Below are positions 1 to 6,599 of a DNA stretch of 11,938 bases, in pieces. A program made the position numbers and the translations under genes. The notes beneath the pieces were generated by a model. It was not told the origin of the DNA. It did not search any database and was given only the letters and a program-made list of their open reading frames with translations. Within the stretch, counting starts at the first letter, position 1, and each line of letters opens with the position of its first letter. The stretch is from an uncultured Acidobacteriota bacterium (lineage in GTDB: Bacteria; Acidobacteriota; Thermoanaerobaculia; Gp7-AA8): the NCBI GenBank assembly GCA_946887105.1, contig CAMPKJ010000155.1:1-11938 (forward strand), read 5' to 3'.

Positions 1-1796
1 GGCAACGCGGGGAAGAAATGGTGTTCTTTCCACAGCCGGAGAACATGATCCCCGAGACCTGGATGTGGGAGGTCGTCGGCAGCGACGACGATGGTCTGTG
101 GGTGCATCCGGATCGTTTCAAGCTCATTCACTTCAAAGATGGCCGGTGGTCGGGAAGACCGGGACCGCGTCTGGTGGATGAGGGTCCGAGCGCGACCTTT
201 ACCGATGCGAGGGGACGGGTATGGCTCGGCTATACGCGGTCTTTTGTCGAAGTGCTCGATCGCGGACGCATGACCACGTACACGAGCCGGGATGGCATCG
301 ACGTCGGACGCATCCGCGTCATCCGCGGACGCGGACCGCACTATTGGTTCGGAGGGGAACGCGGGCTCGCGGTTTTCCGCAATGGACGATTTCAAACCGT
401 TCTCTCCGAGGAGGGAGAGCGCTTCGGAACGGTCAGCGGAATCATCGAAACGGCGGACGGCACGCTCTGGCTGAACGAGATGCGCGGCATCATCCGCATC
501 CGTGCCGAAGAAGCGCGCGCCGTCGCTGCCGGCAAGCGCGATCGCGTTCGCTTTCGTCTCTTCGATTTTCTGGACGGACTTCCCGGCTCACCACAGATGA
601 ACTTCACCGTGTCGACGGCCGTGGAAGCGACCGATGGCCGGCTGTGGTTCGCGACCGACGCCGGCCTGGCGCGCATCGATCCTGGCCGGGAGCGCGTCAA
701 CAAAGTTCCGCCGTTGGTTTCCATCATCTCGATCAACGGCGCGACGGCGTCGAATCTCCGCTTTCCCGTGCATACGGAGAACATCGCGATTCGATACACC
801 GCGACCAGTCTTTCGATCCCCGAGCGCGTTCGATTTCGCTACAAGCTCGAAGGCGTGGACCAGCATTGGCAGGAGGCCGGCACGCGGCGCGAAGCCTTCT
901 ACACCAACCTGCGTCCCGGACCCTACACGTTCCAGGTCATGGCATCGAACAACGACGGAGTCTGGAGCACGCGTGCCGCCTCGGTTCGTTTCGAGCTGCT
1001 GCCGGCGTTCCATCAAACGCGCTGGTTCTTCGCGCTGTGCGTGGTCGCCGCGGCGGTGATGTTGTGGATTGCGTATCTCCTTCGGGTGCGGCAGGTGGCG
1101 GCGCGGATGCAGCAGCTCCATGACGAGCGGATGGACGAACGGATCCGCATCGCGCACGAGCTGCACGACACCTTGCTGCAGGGAGTGCTCAGCACGTCGA
1201 TGCAGCTTCAGGTTCTCGACAAGCAGATTCCATCCGAGGCGAAGCCGCTCTTCGGCCACATCCTGAAACGGATGTCCGGCGTGATCGAAGAAGGACGTCA
1301 GGCGCTCCGCGGCCTCCGCGCGTCGGACAGCCATGAGTCTCTCGAACAGGCCTTCAGCGATCTGAAACACGAGCTGGCCGGCGACTTCACGGGAGGATTT
1401 CGCGTGATCGTGACCGGAGATCGCCGGCCACTCGACCCCGCCGTGCGCGGCGAGATCTACCGCATCGGCCGCGAGGCGCTGGTGAATGCATTCCGGCATG
1501 CGCAGGCCAACAATGTGGAGGTGGAGATCGAGTTTCTCGGGAACCGTCTGGTGCTGCGCATTCGCGATGACGGCCGCGGAATCGATGCAGCCGTTTTGCA
1601 ATCGGGCCTCGACAATCATTTCGGATTGGCCGGAATGCGCGAGCGCGCGGAACAGATCGGCGGGCAGTTGCGCGTGATCAGCCGGCCCGGCGCGGGAACG
1701 GAAATCGAGCTGTCGGTGCCGCTCGCAGGAAAGCCTCACTTCTGGCGGGCAATCACGATTTCGCGCCGGCCGAACAGACGCGCGTCGACGGAGTAG
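1..1796 (+). CDS. Membrane sensor histidine kinase: beta-propeller, Y_Y_Y, TM, HisKA_3, HATPase_c (5' partial)
   Basis: This is a two-component sensor kinase whose extracytoplasmic sensor controls autophosphorylation of a cytoplasmic histidine. The reading frame is open from base 3 to the first ATG (18). The sensor is far shorter than in usual propeller kinases (about 950-1000 aa), so the true start lies upstream; the ATG at 18 is probably internal. Numbering from that ATG: propeller-type repeats around 24-45, 63-85, 98-126, 136-162 and 200-222 (DGxLW/GLAxF pattern); Y_Y_Y domain about 255-327; one transmembrane segment about 336-355; HisKA_3 with ELHD, phospho-acceptor His383; HATPase_c with N-box Asn490, G1 box DDGRGI (517-522) and G2 FGLAGM. 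The last 20 residues lie beyond the ATPase fold and are encoded in a convergent overlap with the DoxX-like gene. The likely partner is the LuxR-type regulator at 2164-2778. Family assignment is firm; the ligand is unknown. Confidence 0.93.
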   Translation, partial: QRGEEMVFFPQPENMIPETWMWEVVGSDDDGLWVHPDRFKLIHFKDGRWSGRPGPRLVDEGPSATFTDARGRVWLGYTRSFVEVLDRGRMTTYTSRDGIDVGRIRVIRGRGPHYWFGGERGLAVFRNGRFQTVLSEEGERFGTVSGIIETADGTLWLNEMRGIIRIRAEEARAVAAGKRDRVRFRLFDFLDGLPGSPQMNFTVSTAVEATDGRLWFATDAGLARIDPGRERVNKVPPLVSIISINGATASNLRFPVHTENIAIRYTATSLSIPERVRFRYKLEGVDQHWQEAGTRREAFYTNLRPGPYTFQVMASNNDGVWSTRAASVRFELLPAFHQTRWFFALCVVAAAVMLWIAYLLRVRQVAARMQQLHDERMDERIRIAHELHDTLLQGVLSTSMQLQVLDKQIPSEAKPLFGHILKRMSGVIEEGRQALRGLRASDSHESLEQAFSDLKHELAGDFTGGFRVIVTGDRRPLDPAVRGEIYRIGREALVNAFRHAQANNVEVEIEFLGNRLVLRIRDDGRGIDAAVLQSGLDNHFGLAGMRERAEQIGGQLRVISRPGAGTEIELSVPLAGKPHFWRAITISRRPNRRASTE

Positions 1797-2101
1797 GCGC
1801 CGGGGCCGAGGAGAGCGAGGGCCGCGGAGACGACGGCCAGGCCGCCCCACGCGGGCGCGTCCCCGAGAAGAGCGGCCGCCATCGCGAGTACTCCGGCGAT
1901 CGGCGTCAGGAATCCCGCCGTGAGAAGAACTGCGCTCACGATCGCCACCGCTCCAAGGGAGATCGCCGGCCAGGTTCCGTCGAAGGAGTGCCGGCTCTGC
2001 ATGATGAGAAAGACACTGGACATGAGGCGCAGCAGGAGTAATCCAATCCCAGCCTGCCCAGTGGGAAACGCAGAGAAGAGGCGTTGCACGCAAATGCACA
2101 T
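1736..2101 (-). CDS. DoxX-like small integral membrane protein
   Basis: This is a small membrane protein of about 117-121 residues with four hydrophobic segments: a GIGLLLLRL helix near the N-terminus, then AISLGAVAIVSAVLLTAGF, PIAGVLAMAAALLG and GLAVVSAALALLGPG. The ending GPGAYSVDARLFGRREI is typical, as I recall it, of DoxX-like proteins, which supports this strand and frame over the kinase frame in the overlap. ATG at 2101 gives MCICVQRLFSAFP; the GTG at 2089 (QRLFSAFPTG) resembles the usual family start better. Neither has a clear Shine-Dalgarno. It lies 62 bases downstream of the response regulator on the same strand, so co-transcription is likely. Its 3' end overlaps the kinase gene by 61 bases tail to tail. 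The biochemical role of the family is poorly defined; no catalytic residues are claimed. Confidence 0.82.
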   Translation of the reverse strand: MCICVQRLFSAFPTGQAGIGLLLLRLMSSVFLIMQSRHSFDGTWPAISLGAVAIVSAVLLTAGFLTPIAGVLAMAAALLGDAPAWGGLAVVSAALALLGPGAYSVDARLFGRREIVIARQK

Positions 2102-2163
2102 CTAAGGCATCGGCGAACAAAGCGAATCCCCGGTTCGTGGTATTTGCAGTGCCGGCCGCGCCG

Positions 2164-2778
2164 CTACAGCCGGATGATCCCGCGTCGCACGCCGATGGCC
2201 ACGGCGTCCGTACGATCCTTCGCGCCGAGCTTTTCCATGACGTGTTTGATGTGCACTTTCACGGTTTCTTCGGCGATGAAAAGACGCTCGCCGATGGCGC
2301 GGTTGCGGTGGCCGCCGGCCATCTCCTGGAGGATCTCGATCTCTCTCCTGGTCAGCGGTTCTTCGTGGACGTGCTCGGCGATCTGTGCCGCGATCTCAGG
2401 AGGGATCCGCTTCCGCCCGGCGTGGACGTCGCGAACCACGTCGATCAGCTCCTCCGCGGGCGTGCTCTTCAGAAGATAGCTGCGCGCCCCTCCGTGCAGC
2501 GCTCGATGGATCTCGACGTCTCCCTCGAACGTGGTGAGCATGATCACGCGCGCATCCGGGAGCTCGGCACGGATGGCGATGAGCGCATCGATTCCGCTCA
2601 TGTCCGGCAGACGGAGATCCATGAGCGTGACATCGGGCCGGTGTTTGCGAAACGCCTCGACGGCCTCGCGGCCATTGGATGCTTCGACGACGAGACTCAT
2701 GTCCGGCTGACTGCGAATGACGGCCGCGATCCCTTCCCGCATCAACGGATGGTCATCGACGCACATCACGCGAATCAT
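2164..2778 (-). CDS. NarL/FixJ-type response regulator (REC + LuxR HTH)
   Basis: This is a cytoplasmic transcription factor activated by Asp phosphorylation. Numbering from ATG 2778: MIRVMCVDDH opens the receiver domain with acidic residues Asp8/Asp9, phospho-acceptor Asp54 (TLMDLRLPDM), Thr82 and Lys104 (YLLKS). A LuxR helix-turn-helix follows at about 140-200 (LTRREIEILQEMAGGHRNRA, then ETVKVHIKHVMEKL), total 204 aa. All residues needed for phosphotransfer are present. An upstream in-frame GTG at 2835, with GAGG nine bases before it, would add 19 residues before the REC fold. The ATG is preferred because receiver domains normally begin there, but the better ribosome site belongs to the GTG. 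The HisKA_3 kinase on the opposite strand is the natural partner, since kinases of that class pair with NarL-type regulators. Upstream lies the divergent promoter region of the exported pair, so those genes could be targets; that is inference. Confidence 0.93.
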   Translation of the reverse strand: MIRVMCVDDHPLMREGIAAVIRSQPDMSLVVEASNGREAVEAFRKHRPDVTLMDLRLPDMSGIDALIAIRAELPDARVIMLTTFEGDVEIHRALHGGARSYLLKSTPAEELIDVVRDVHAGRKRIPPEIAAQIAEHVHEEPLTRREIEILQEMAGGHRNRAIGERLFIAEETVKVHIKHVMEKLGAKDRTDAVAIGVRRGIIRL

Positions 2779-2874
2779 GCGCTGATGATAGTGCCGAAGC
2801 GCCAGGAACTGCGGCTCGGCGGTGCACGTCTTCACCGTTCACTGCCTCGCACCGATCCATCCATTTTGCGCGCG

Positions 2875-2903
2875 TTGACGTCATGCCGCGCTTGGACTAC
2901 CGT
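2875..2903 (+). promoter_or_regulatory. Sigma70-like promoter for the exported gene pair
   Basis: TTGACG (2875-2880) is followed after exactly 17 bases by TACCGT (2898-2903). This is a good -35, ideal spacing and a -10 keeping the T, A and final T positions. Transcription would start near 2910, giving a leader of roughly 84 bases before the GTG at 2994. Confidence 0.5.
2876..2883. promoter_or_regulatory. TGACGTCA palindrome overlapping the -35 box (possible operator)
   Basis: A perfect 8-base palindrome covers five of six -35 bases and continues into the spacer. A dimeric regulator bound here would block or modulate the promoter. One 8-mer can occur by chance, so this is only a candidate. 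Confidence 0.25.
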
Positions 2904-2980
2904 TGTGTTTTGTCCATCTTTCATGCCGAAGCAGGTTCGACCTGCCCGGCGCGGTACTACGAAACCGTTGGAGGACGAAA

Positions 2981-2986
2981 AGGGAG
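2981..2986 (+). promoter_or_regulatory. Ribosome binding site deciding GTG start at 2994
   Basis: AGGGAG lies 7 bases before GTG 2994. The downstream residues (NNLLKLSLLISALSVFG) form a signal-peptide-like segment, whereas the in-frame ATG at 2883 would put 37 non-signal residues in front of it. GTG 2994 is therefore chosen. Confidence 0.65.
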
Positions 2987-2993
2987 TCTACAA

Positions 2994-3689
2994 GTGAATA
3001 ACCTTCTCAAACTGAGCCTACTGATCAGCGCGCTGTCGGTGTTCGGCCAGCCAGCTCTTGACCCTGACCGCGACCTACGTGATGTGAAGGCAGTGAAACA
3101 GGCATGGGAATGGGATGATGGCGACCGTATCGCCGCCCGCATGGACTCAAGCGCAGCGGCACAACGCCTTCAGCGTCATGACAAGCAACGGCGCCGCGTG
3201 TCTGCCAACAGTAGCGCATTCACCGACGATGGCGCCAAGGCAATCGACATCATTGATGGCAGTCACGATGCGCACCTGTTTCTGCCATTTGAGTTATTCG
3301 ATCAACTCGTGCGTTTGGGATTCGCCGACGATCCTCACACCCGATCAGCCTATCGAGAGAGCAAAGACAGGCAACGTCAGCAAACCGGATTGCCACCTGA
3401 CATGTGGGAACGCCTCGATAGCCTCGTTGCGGCTTACCGGAGCGACCGCCACCGCGAGCGCGACATCGCATTTTCATCACTCTCAGAACGCGACCGACGT
3501 TTGGAATCCGAACGTCTCGAACTCCAACTGTGCCGCGACCGCTATGTAGCAATGCGAGAGGCGAACCACCAGTTCGGCCCGGCATTCAAGCGCTTTCTTT
3601 ACACTGCGGTTGCGGCATCGATGTCGTCCACCATCGTCCGCCCACAAAATCCCCAAACGCTCGCCGTGGTGAACGGAGGATGCCAGTGA
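2994..3689 (+). CDS. Exported protein of unknown function, first gene of coupled pair
   Basis: I do not recognise this 231-residue protein. Residues 4-18 are a short hydrophobic segment after Asn-Asn, ending at VFGQ/PALD, compatible with a signal peptide. The rest is soluble, strongly charged and mostly helix-forming. An aromatic patch HLFLPFELFDQLVRLGF (94-110) is followed by DDPHTRSAYRESKDRQRQQ. An Arg/Glu-rich stretch (150-188) looks like long amphipathic helix, and the end has FKRFLYTAVAASM (198-210). Only two Cys are present (180, 230). Its stop codon overlaps the next gene's GTG, so the two are translationally coupled and probably act together. Base composition is lower than the flanks: about 47% GC in row 3241-3300 by hand count, against about 67-68% in sampled rows of the kinase and large subtilase. 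A periplasmic partner or lipoprotein-independent scaffold are possibilities; no function is asserted. Confidence 0.75.
   Translation: MNNLLKLSLLISALSVFGQPALDPDRDLRDVKAVKQAWEWDDGDRIAARMDSSAAAQRLQRHDKQRRRVSANSSAFTDDGAKAIDIIDGSHDAHLFLPFELFDQLVRLGFADDPHTRSAYRESKDRQRQQTGLPPDMWERLDSLVAAYRSDRHRERDIAFSSLSERDRRLESERLELQLCRDRYVAMREANHQFGPAFKRFLYTAVAASMSSTIVRPQNPQTLAVVNGGCQ
3675..3679 (+). promoter_or_regulatory. Ribosome binding site deciding GTG start at 3686
   Basis: GGAGG ends directly against the ATG at 3680, too close to serve it, but is 6 bases before the in-frame GTG at 3686. That GTG overlaps the upstream TGA as GTGA, the usual arrangement for translational coupling. Confidence 0.75.
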
Positions 3690-4645
3690 ACCCGCTACGG
3701 CGAGTCTTGCTTGTCGCAACCTTTGTCTCGGGGATCTTCGTACGTACGGCCAGAGCGGAATGCTTGTTACCGTCTGTCGTGACTGCGGATGTCGGAGTGA
3801 ACGTCTCAGAGATCCAATCAAAGGTGCTTGCGCCAGCAAGCGCGACAGTCCTCGACGACACAGGCGCAACTTGCTTCACCATCAATGTGACGGCCACGGT
3901 CACGATAACGCAGGTCTACCCTGAGCTTGTATACACGCAGACAGGGACCCATCTTGGCGAGTACACTGTGACTCTTGAAGCTCCAGCACAGGCTGGTTCC
4001 TGTTACAACTCAGCAATCAACGCACGTTCGGCTGGCGCTACCGCTACCGATAGCGACGGACCAAGATGTTGGATTGAACGGTGCGACCGCAGTCCTGACT
4101 TGTGCGATAAGGACTGGAAGGAGAATTGCCCGATCGTCGTGCGAACAGGCAGCGGCCAATGGCAGTTTACTGGCATTGAAGATACGGTGTTTTTTGATAC
4201 AGACGGTGACGGTGATCAGGAGCGAACAACTTGGACCGCAGCTGGCTCCTCGATCGCATTTCTCGCTCGCGACTTGAACGGAAACGGTCGAATCGACGAC
4301 GCTCGTGAACTCCTTGGTGATAAGACTCTGCGACGTGACGGCACCACCGCCGCCAATGGATTCGAGGCATTGAAGGAGTTGGACGACGACGGCGACGGGA
4401 CAGTGTGCCACACAGACGCCGCGTGGTCGTCACTTCTACTCTGGGAAGACTTGAACCATGATGGGATCTCTGATCCCGGAGAGCTTGTGCCGATCTCTCG
4501 AAGTGACATACTTCTGTTGGGAACGGAGTATGACTACACACCGCGGCTCGACGCGAACGGGAACGCGTTGCGTTATCGTTCCTTCTTGCGGGAGCGTCAT
4601 AGGACCGCCCCTTACTACGACGTGTTTTTCCTGAGCGAGCGATAG
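3686..4645 (+). CDS. Exported Cys-rich EF-hand-like calcium-binding protein
   Basis: This 319-residue protein begins with a clear signal peptide: NPLRR positive region, hydrophobic VLLVATFVSGIFV, and a TARA/EC cleavage site near residue 24. The mature N-terminal half (25-150) is beta-rich with Thr/Val repeats and a Cys cluster (Cys128, 133, 140, 148, plus 26, 63, 106), suggesting disulfides outside the cytoplasm. The C-terminal half carries four Asp-rich loops: DTDGDGDQE (171-179), DLNGNGRIDDARE (196-208), DDDGDGTVCHTD (233-244) and DLNHDGISDPGE (255-266). The second and fourth have the spacing of the EF-hand-like repeats known from RTX-associated proteins, with the xxELLG and ANGFEAL context. 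Ca2+ binding is therefore likely. It overlaps the preceding exported gene and is followed by a strong terminator. GC is low for the window (about 48-50% in rows 3961 and 4141). The partner or substrate is unknown. Confidence 0.85.
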   Translation: MNPLRRVLLVATFVSGIFVRTARAECLLPSVVTADVGVNVSEIQSKVLAPASATVLDDTGATCFTINVTATVTITQVYPELVYTQTGTHLGEYTVTLEAPAQAGSCYNSAINARSAGATATDSDGPRCWIERCDRSPDLCDKDWKENCPIVVRTGSGQWQFTGIEDTVFFDTDGDGDQERTTWTAAGSSIAFLARDLNGNGRIDDARELLGDKTLRRDGTTAANGFEALKELDDDGDGTVCHTDAAWSSLLLWEDLNHDGISDPGELVPISRSDILLLGTEYDYTPRLDANGNALRYRSFLRERHRTAPYYDVFFLSER

Positions 4646-4663
4646 ACCCTCTGTTTCGTGTTT

Positions 4664-4702
4664 GGCGGCTCAGAGCCCACGCTCCGAGCTGCCTTTACCT
4701 TT
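4664..4702 (+). terminator. Rho-independent terminator of the exported gene pair
   Basis: GGCGGCTC (4664-4671) pairs with GAGCTGCC (4686-4693) with one G.U. After one mismatch, GAGC (4673-4676) pairs with GCTC (4681-4684) around a CCAC tetraloop. The hairpin is followed by TTTACCTTT (4694-4702). It starts 18 bases after the stop codon at 4645. Confidence 0.7.
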
Positions 4703-4982
4703 GCAGGTTCAAACCGCGAGAGCAATCGAAGCGATCACTTCCTTTTGTCGCGACGTTCGTTCGCGAGCAGTTCGAGGTCAGCATTAGCACGACGAGTGGC
4801 AGCCAACCGGAACTCGCACATCCGACCAGGTTAACGAAGAGCGAAGACGCGAGTGGCGAAACAGCAGACGTGTGCAGGGTTGGCGTGACCAGTTTGCCGG
4901 ACTGTCGACGACTGTCGTCTCGGTGAATGTCACCGATGCGCTGCCGCCGCGCAGGGCGTCGAGGCACTGACGCGGAGACGCG
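4703..4982. other. Intergenic stretch without a supported gene
   Basis: No CDS is supported here. The + strand has an open frame, in a different frame from the calcium-binding gene, running to a TGA near 4924 but with no usable start codon. The - strand has a 90-codon frame (4695-4967) with no family resemblance, no ribosome site and a start rich in Arg. A tandem 8-mer GACTGTCG at 4900-4907 and 4910-4917 has a 10-base period. Composition is intermediate between the low-GC pair and the high-GC flank (row 4741 about 58% GC by hand count). It may be decayed coding sequence; that is inference. Confidence 0.4.
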
Positions 4983-5018
4983 CGAACGGCGGCCGCGCTT
5001 TCGCTCAGCCGCCGTTCG
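4983..5018 (-). terminator. Perfect hairpin downstream of the S74 stalk gene
   Basis: CGAACGGCGGC (4983-4993) and GCCGCCGTTCG (5008-5018) are an 11-base perfect inverted repeat with a 14-base loop, starting 12 bases past the - strand stop codon at 5031. No U-tract follows on the - strand, so this may be a transcript-stabilising end structure or a weak terminator rather than a classic one. Confidence 0.5.
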
Positions 5019-5030
5019 TCTTTACGCCGG

Positions 5031-6548
5031 TTACTTCTTCTCGAGCGCCGCGAGGCGCTCTTCGAACGACGCCAGCTGCGCGCGCAGCGCATCCACTTCC
5101 GCGGTCTTCGCCTGAAGCTCGGCGGTGCGCTGCTCGAGCGCCTGGATCGCGGCGATGCTGATGCTGGCCAGGTCCTGCACGCCGATCGACTGACTGTCGG
5201 TGCCCAGCCCGAACACGCGGTGGAAGTCTTCGGCCATCGGGCCGATGTGGCGCACTGCGTCGCCTTCGGTAATGTAGTTCCAGGTCGAGACCGGAAGCTC
5301 GCGCAGGCGGGCCAGCACGTCTTCACCGTTCACGGCTTCGAAGTTTTCCTTCGTGAACATGCTCGAGGTGCAGTTGAACACGCCCGATCCGGCGGGCAGG
5401 TTGCAGCCGGTGGTGCCGCCGAGGTTCGTGCGGAAGCGGAAGCCTCCGGTGGCGCGCGCGGCGAACTCGTTGTTGGCGGTGTTGCGGAACGTGTCCGCGC
5501 TCGCCTGCGGCGCGCCGTCGCTCCAGATGAACGTGCCGGTGAAGCCGTTGTTCGACGCGAACTTGCCCATCGCGGTGGTGTGATCCTGATCCGCGGTCAC
5601 GTTGTAGCCGATCGCCACCGCCGCCAGGCCGCGGATGTTGAACGTATCGGGATCGCACCTGCCGTTGATGAGCGGTCCGCCCGACTTTGCGTTGTTGCCG
5701 AGGGCCACGCCATACGTGTCGCACACGCGATTGCCCGCGCCGACGGAGAAGCCAGCCGCGCCTTTGACCTGGTTCCCGCTGCCGAAGACGATGCTGCTCG
5801 TGCTCTCGGCCGAATTCGTGTCGCCGAAGGCAAGCGCGTAGAGTCCGATCGCCGTCGAGTTGCTGCCGCCGGCCCAGGAGAAGAAACCGACGTTCGTGTC
5901 GTCCCATTCGGTGTCGGCGTAGCCGGAGCGGAACGCGCCTTTGTAGCTGTCCCACGACGTGCGGTAGCCCTTCCCCTGCATCGGGCTGACGCCGATGCCG
6001 AGGTTGCCGGTGGCGACGAAGCTGCCGTTCTGAAAGACCTTGAACCATGCCGGCGTGTGGCCGCCCGGACCCGAACAGCAGGTCGAGCCGCCGCGCAGGT
6101 TGATCATCGGCGCGGTGCCGTTCGCGTCGCCGACCGAGAGCTGCTCGGCGCCTGGGACGAACTGCACGAACTTCGCGTCCGCGTAGCCCTTGTTGATCGC
6201 GTCGCCCGAGGCCGCAGGACCGCCGACGTTCTCGATGCGGCCGGTGGCCATGTTGATGCCGCCCTGAAACTGGTTCTTCGCCGTCCAGACGTTCAGTGCT
6301 CCGAGGCGCCCGAGGGTCGGGGAGAGACGGTTATCGTTGATCGTGCCGGTGGTGCCGGCGGTGTTGATCGAGGTGATGATGCTCGTTCCGGATGGTGCTC
6401 CCCCGCCGGCCGCCGCTGTGGTCATCACCGAGCCGTCGGGAAAGATGAGCCCGTTGCCGTTCACGATCATCCCGTTTCCGGCGGCATGCGTGTGGACGGA
6501 GAGAAGAAGGAAGACGAAGAGCGCAGCAAAGGTACGACGAACGTTCAT
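5031..6548 (-). CDS. Secreted stalk protein with YadA-like beta-roll and S74 self-cleaving chaperone
   Basis: ATG at 6548 (GTG at 6557 is in frame, three codons longer) gives a signal peptide: NVRR, a hydrophobic core, then THAA. Numbering from the GTG: Gly/Asn-rich N-terminal stalk 28-230 (phage-fibre-like GGINMATGRIENVGGPAASG, SVGDANGTAP); YadA-head-like repeats about 232-345 (STAIGLYALAFG, AVAIGYNVTA, TAMGKFAS); then FAARATGGFRF; then an S74 peptidase/intramolecular chaperone domain from about 398 (FTKENFEAVNGEDVLARL, TWNY, RHIGPMAEDF, DLASISIAAIQAL); and a terminal coiled coil 469-508. In endosialidases this domain trimerises the fibre and then cuts itself off using a Ser-Lys pair five residues apart. 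Here Ser398 and Lys403 (SSMFTK) match that spacing. No other phage gene is nearby, so a host surface fibre or adhesin is more likely than a prophage tail. Its ligand is unknown. Confidence 0.9.
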   Translation of the reverse strand: MNVRRTFAALFVFLLLSVHTHAAGNGMIVNGNGLIFPDGSVMTTAAAGGGAPSGTSIITSINTAGTTGTINDNRLSPTLGRLGALNVWTAKNQFQGGINMATGRIENVGGPAASGDAINKGYADAKFVQFVPGAEQLSVGDANGTAPMINLRGGSTCCSGPGGHTPAWFKVFQNGSFVATGNLGIGVSPMQGKGYRTSWDSYKGAFRSGYADTEWDDTNVGFFSWAGGSNSTAIGLYALAFGDTNSAESTSSIVFGSGNQVKGAAGFSVGAGNRVCDTYGVALGNNAKSGGPLINGRCDPDTFNIRGLAAVAIGYNVTADQDHTTAMGKFASNNGFTGTFIWSDGAPQASADTFRNTANNEFAARATGGFRFRTNLGGTTGCNLPAGSGVFNCTSSMFTKENFEAVNGEDVLARLRELPVSTWNYITEGDAVRHIGPMAEDFHRVFGLGTDSQSIGVQDLASISIAAIQALEQRTAELQAKTAEVDALRAQLASFEERLAALEKK

Positions 6549-6569
6549 GGGCAGCACGATAGGACAGGA

Positions 6570-6587
6570 CGCTTACCGATCGCTTAC
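6570..6587. repeat. CGCTTAC direct repeat, 11-base period, upstream of the stalk gene
   Basis: CGCTTAC occurs at 6570-6576 and 6581-6587, that is GTAAGCG twice on the coding strand. The two copies are about one helical turn apart, 22-39 bases upstream of the ATG at 6548. This is the geometry of a tandem regulator site, but two 7-mers are weak evidence. Confidence 0.25.
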
Positions 6588-6599
6588 GGAAAGTGTGCA

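Larger units (their letters stand above)
2836..2993. promoter_or_regulatory. Divergent intergenic region between response regulator and exported gene pair
   Basis: These bases separate the - strand regulator from the + strand exported pair. They hold the + strand promoter, the TGACGTCA palindrome and the ribosome site listed separately. On the - strand I see no convincing -35/-10 pair for the regulator. Autoregulation or control of the neighbouring pair by the regulator would have to act here. Confidence 0.5.

Noticed and set aside
2883..2993. N-terminal extension of the first exported protein from ATG 2883
   Set aside because: It would run through the proposed promoter -10, lacks a ribosome site and would bury the signal peptide behind 37 residues; GTG 2994 has AGGGAG at proper spacing.
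3530..3685. 50-residue upstream extension of the calcium-binding protein from ATG 3530
   Set aside because: It overlaps the preceding gene in another frame and hides a clear signal peptide; GTG 3686 with GGAGG and the GTGA overlap explains the start.
4706..4715. GGTTCAAACC resembling a tRNA T-loop
   Set aside because: The flanking bases cannot form the 5-base T-stem and no anticodon arm or acceptor stem is found around it.
5031..6548. Prophage tail fibre
   Set aside because: The protein has a Sec-type signal peptide and no phage gene is adjacent, so a host surface protein is the simpler reading within this window.
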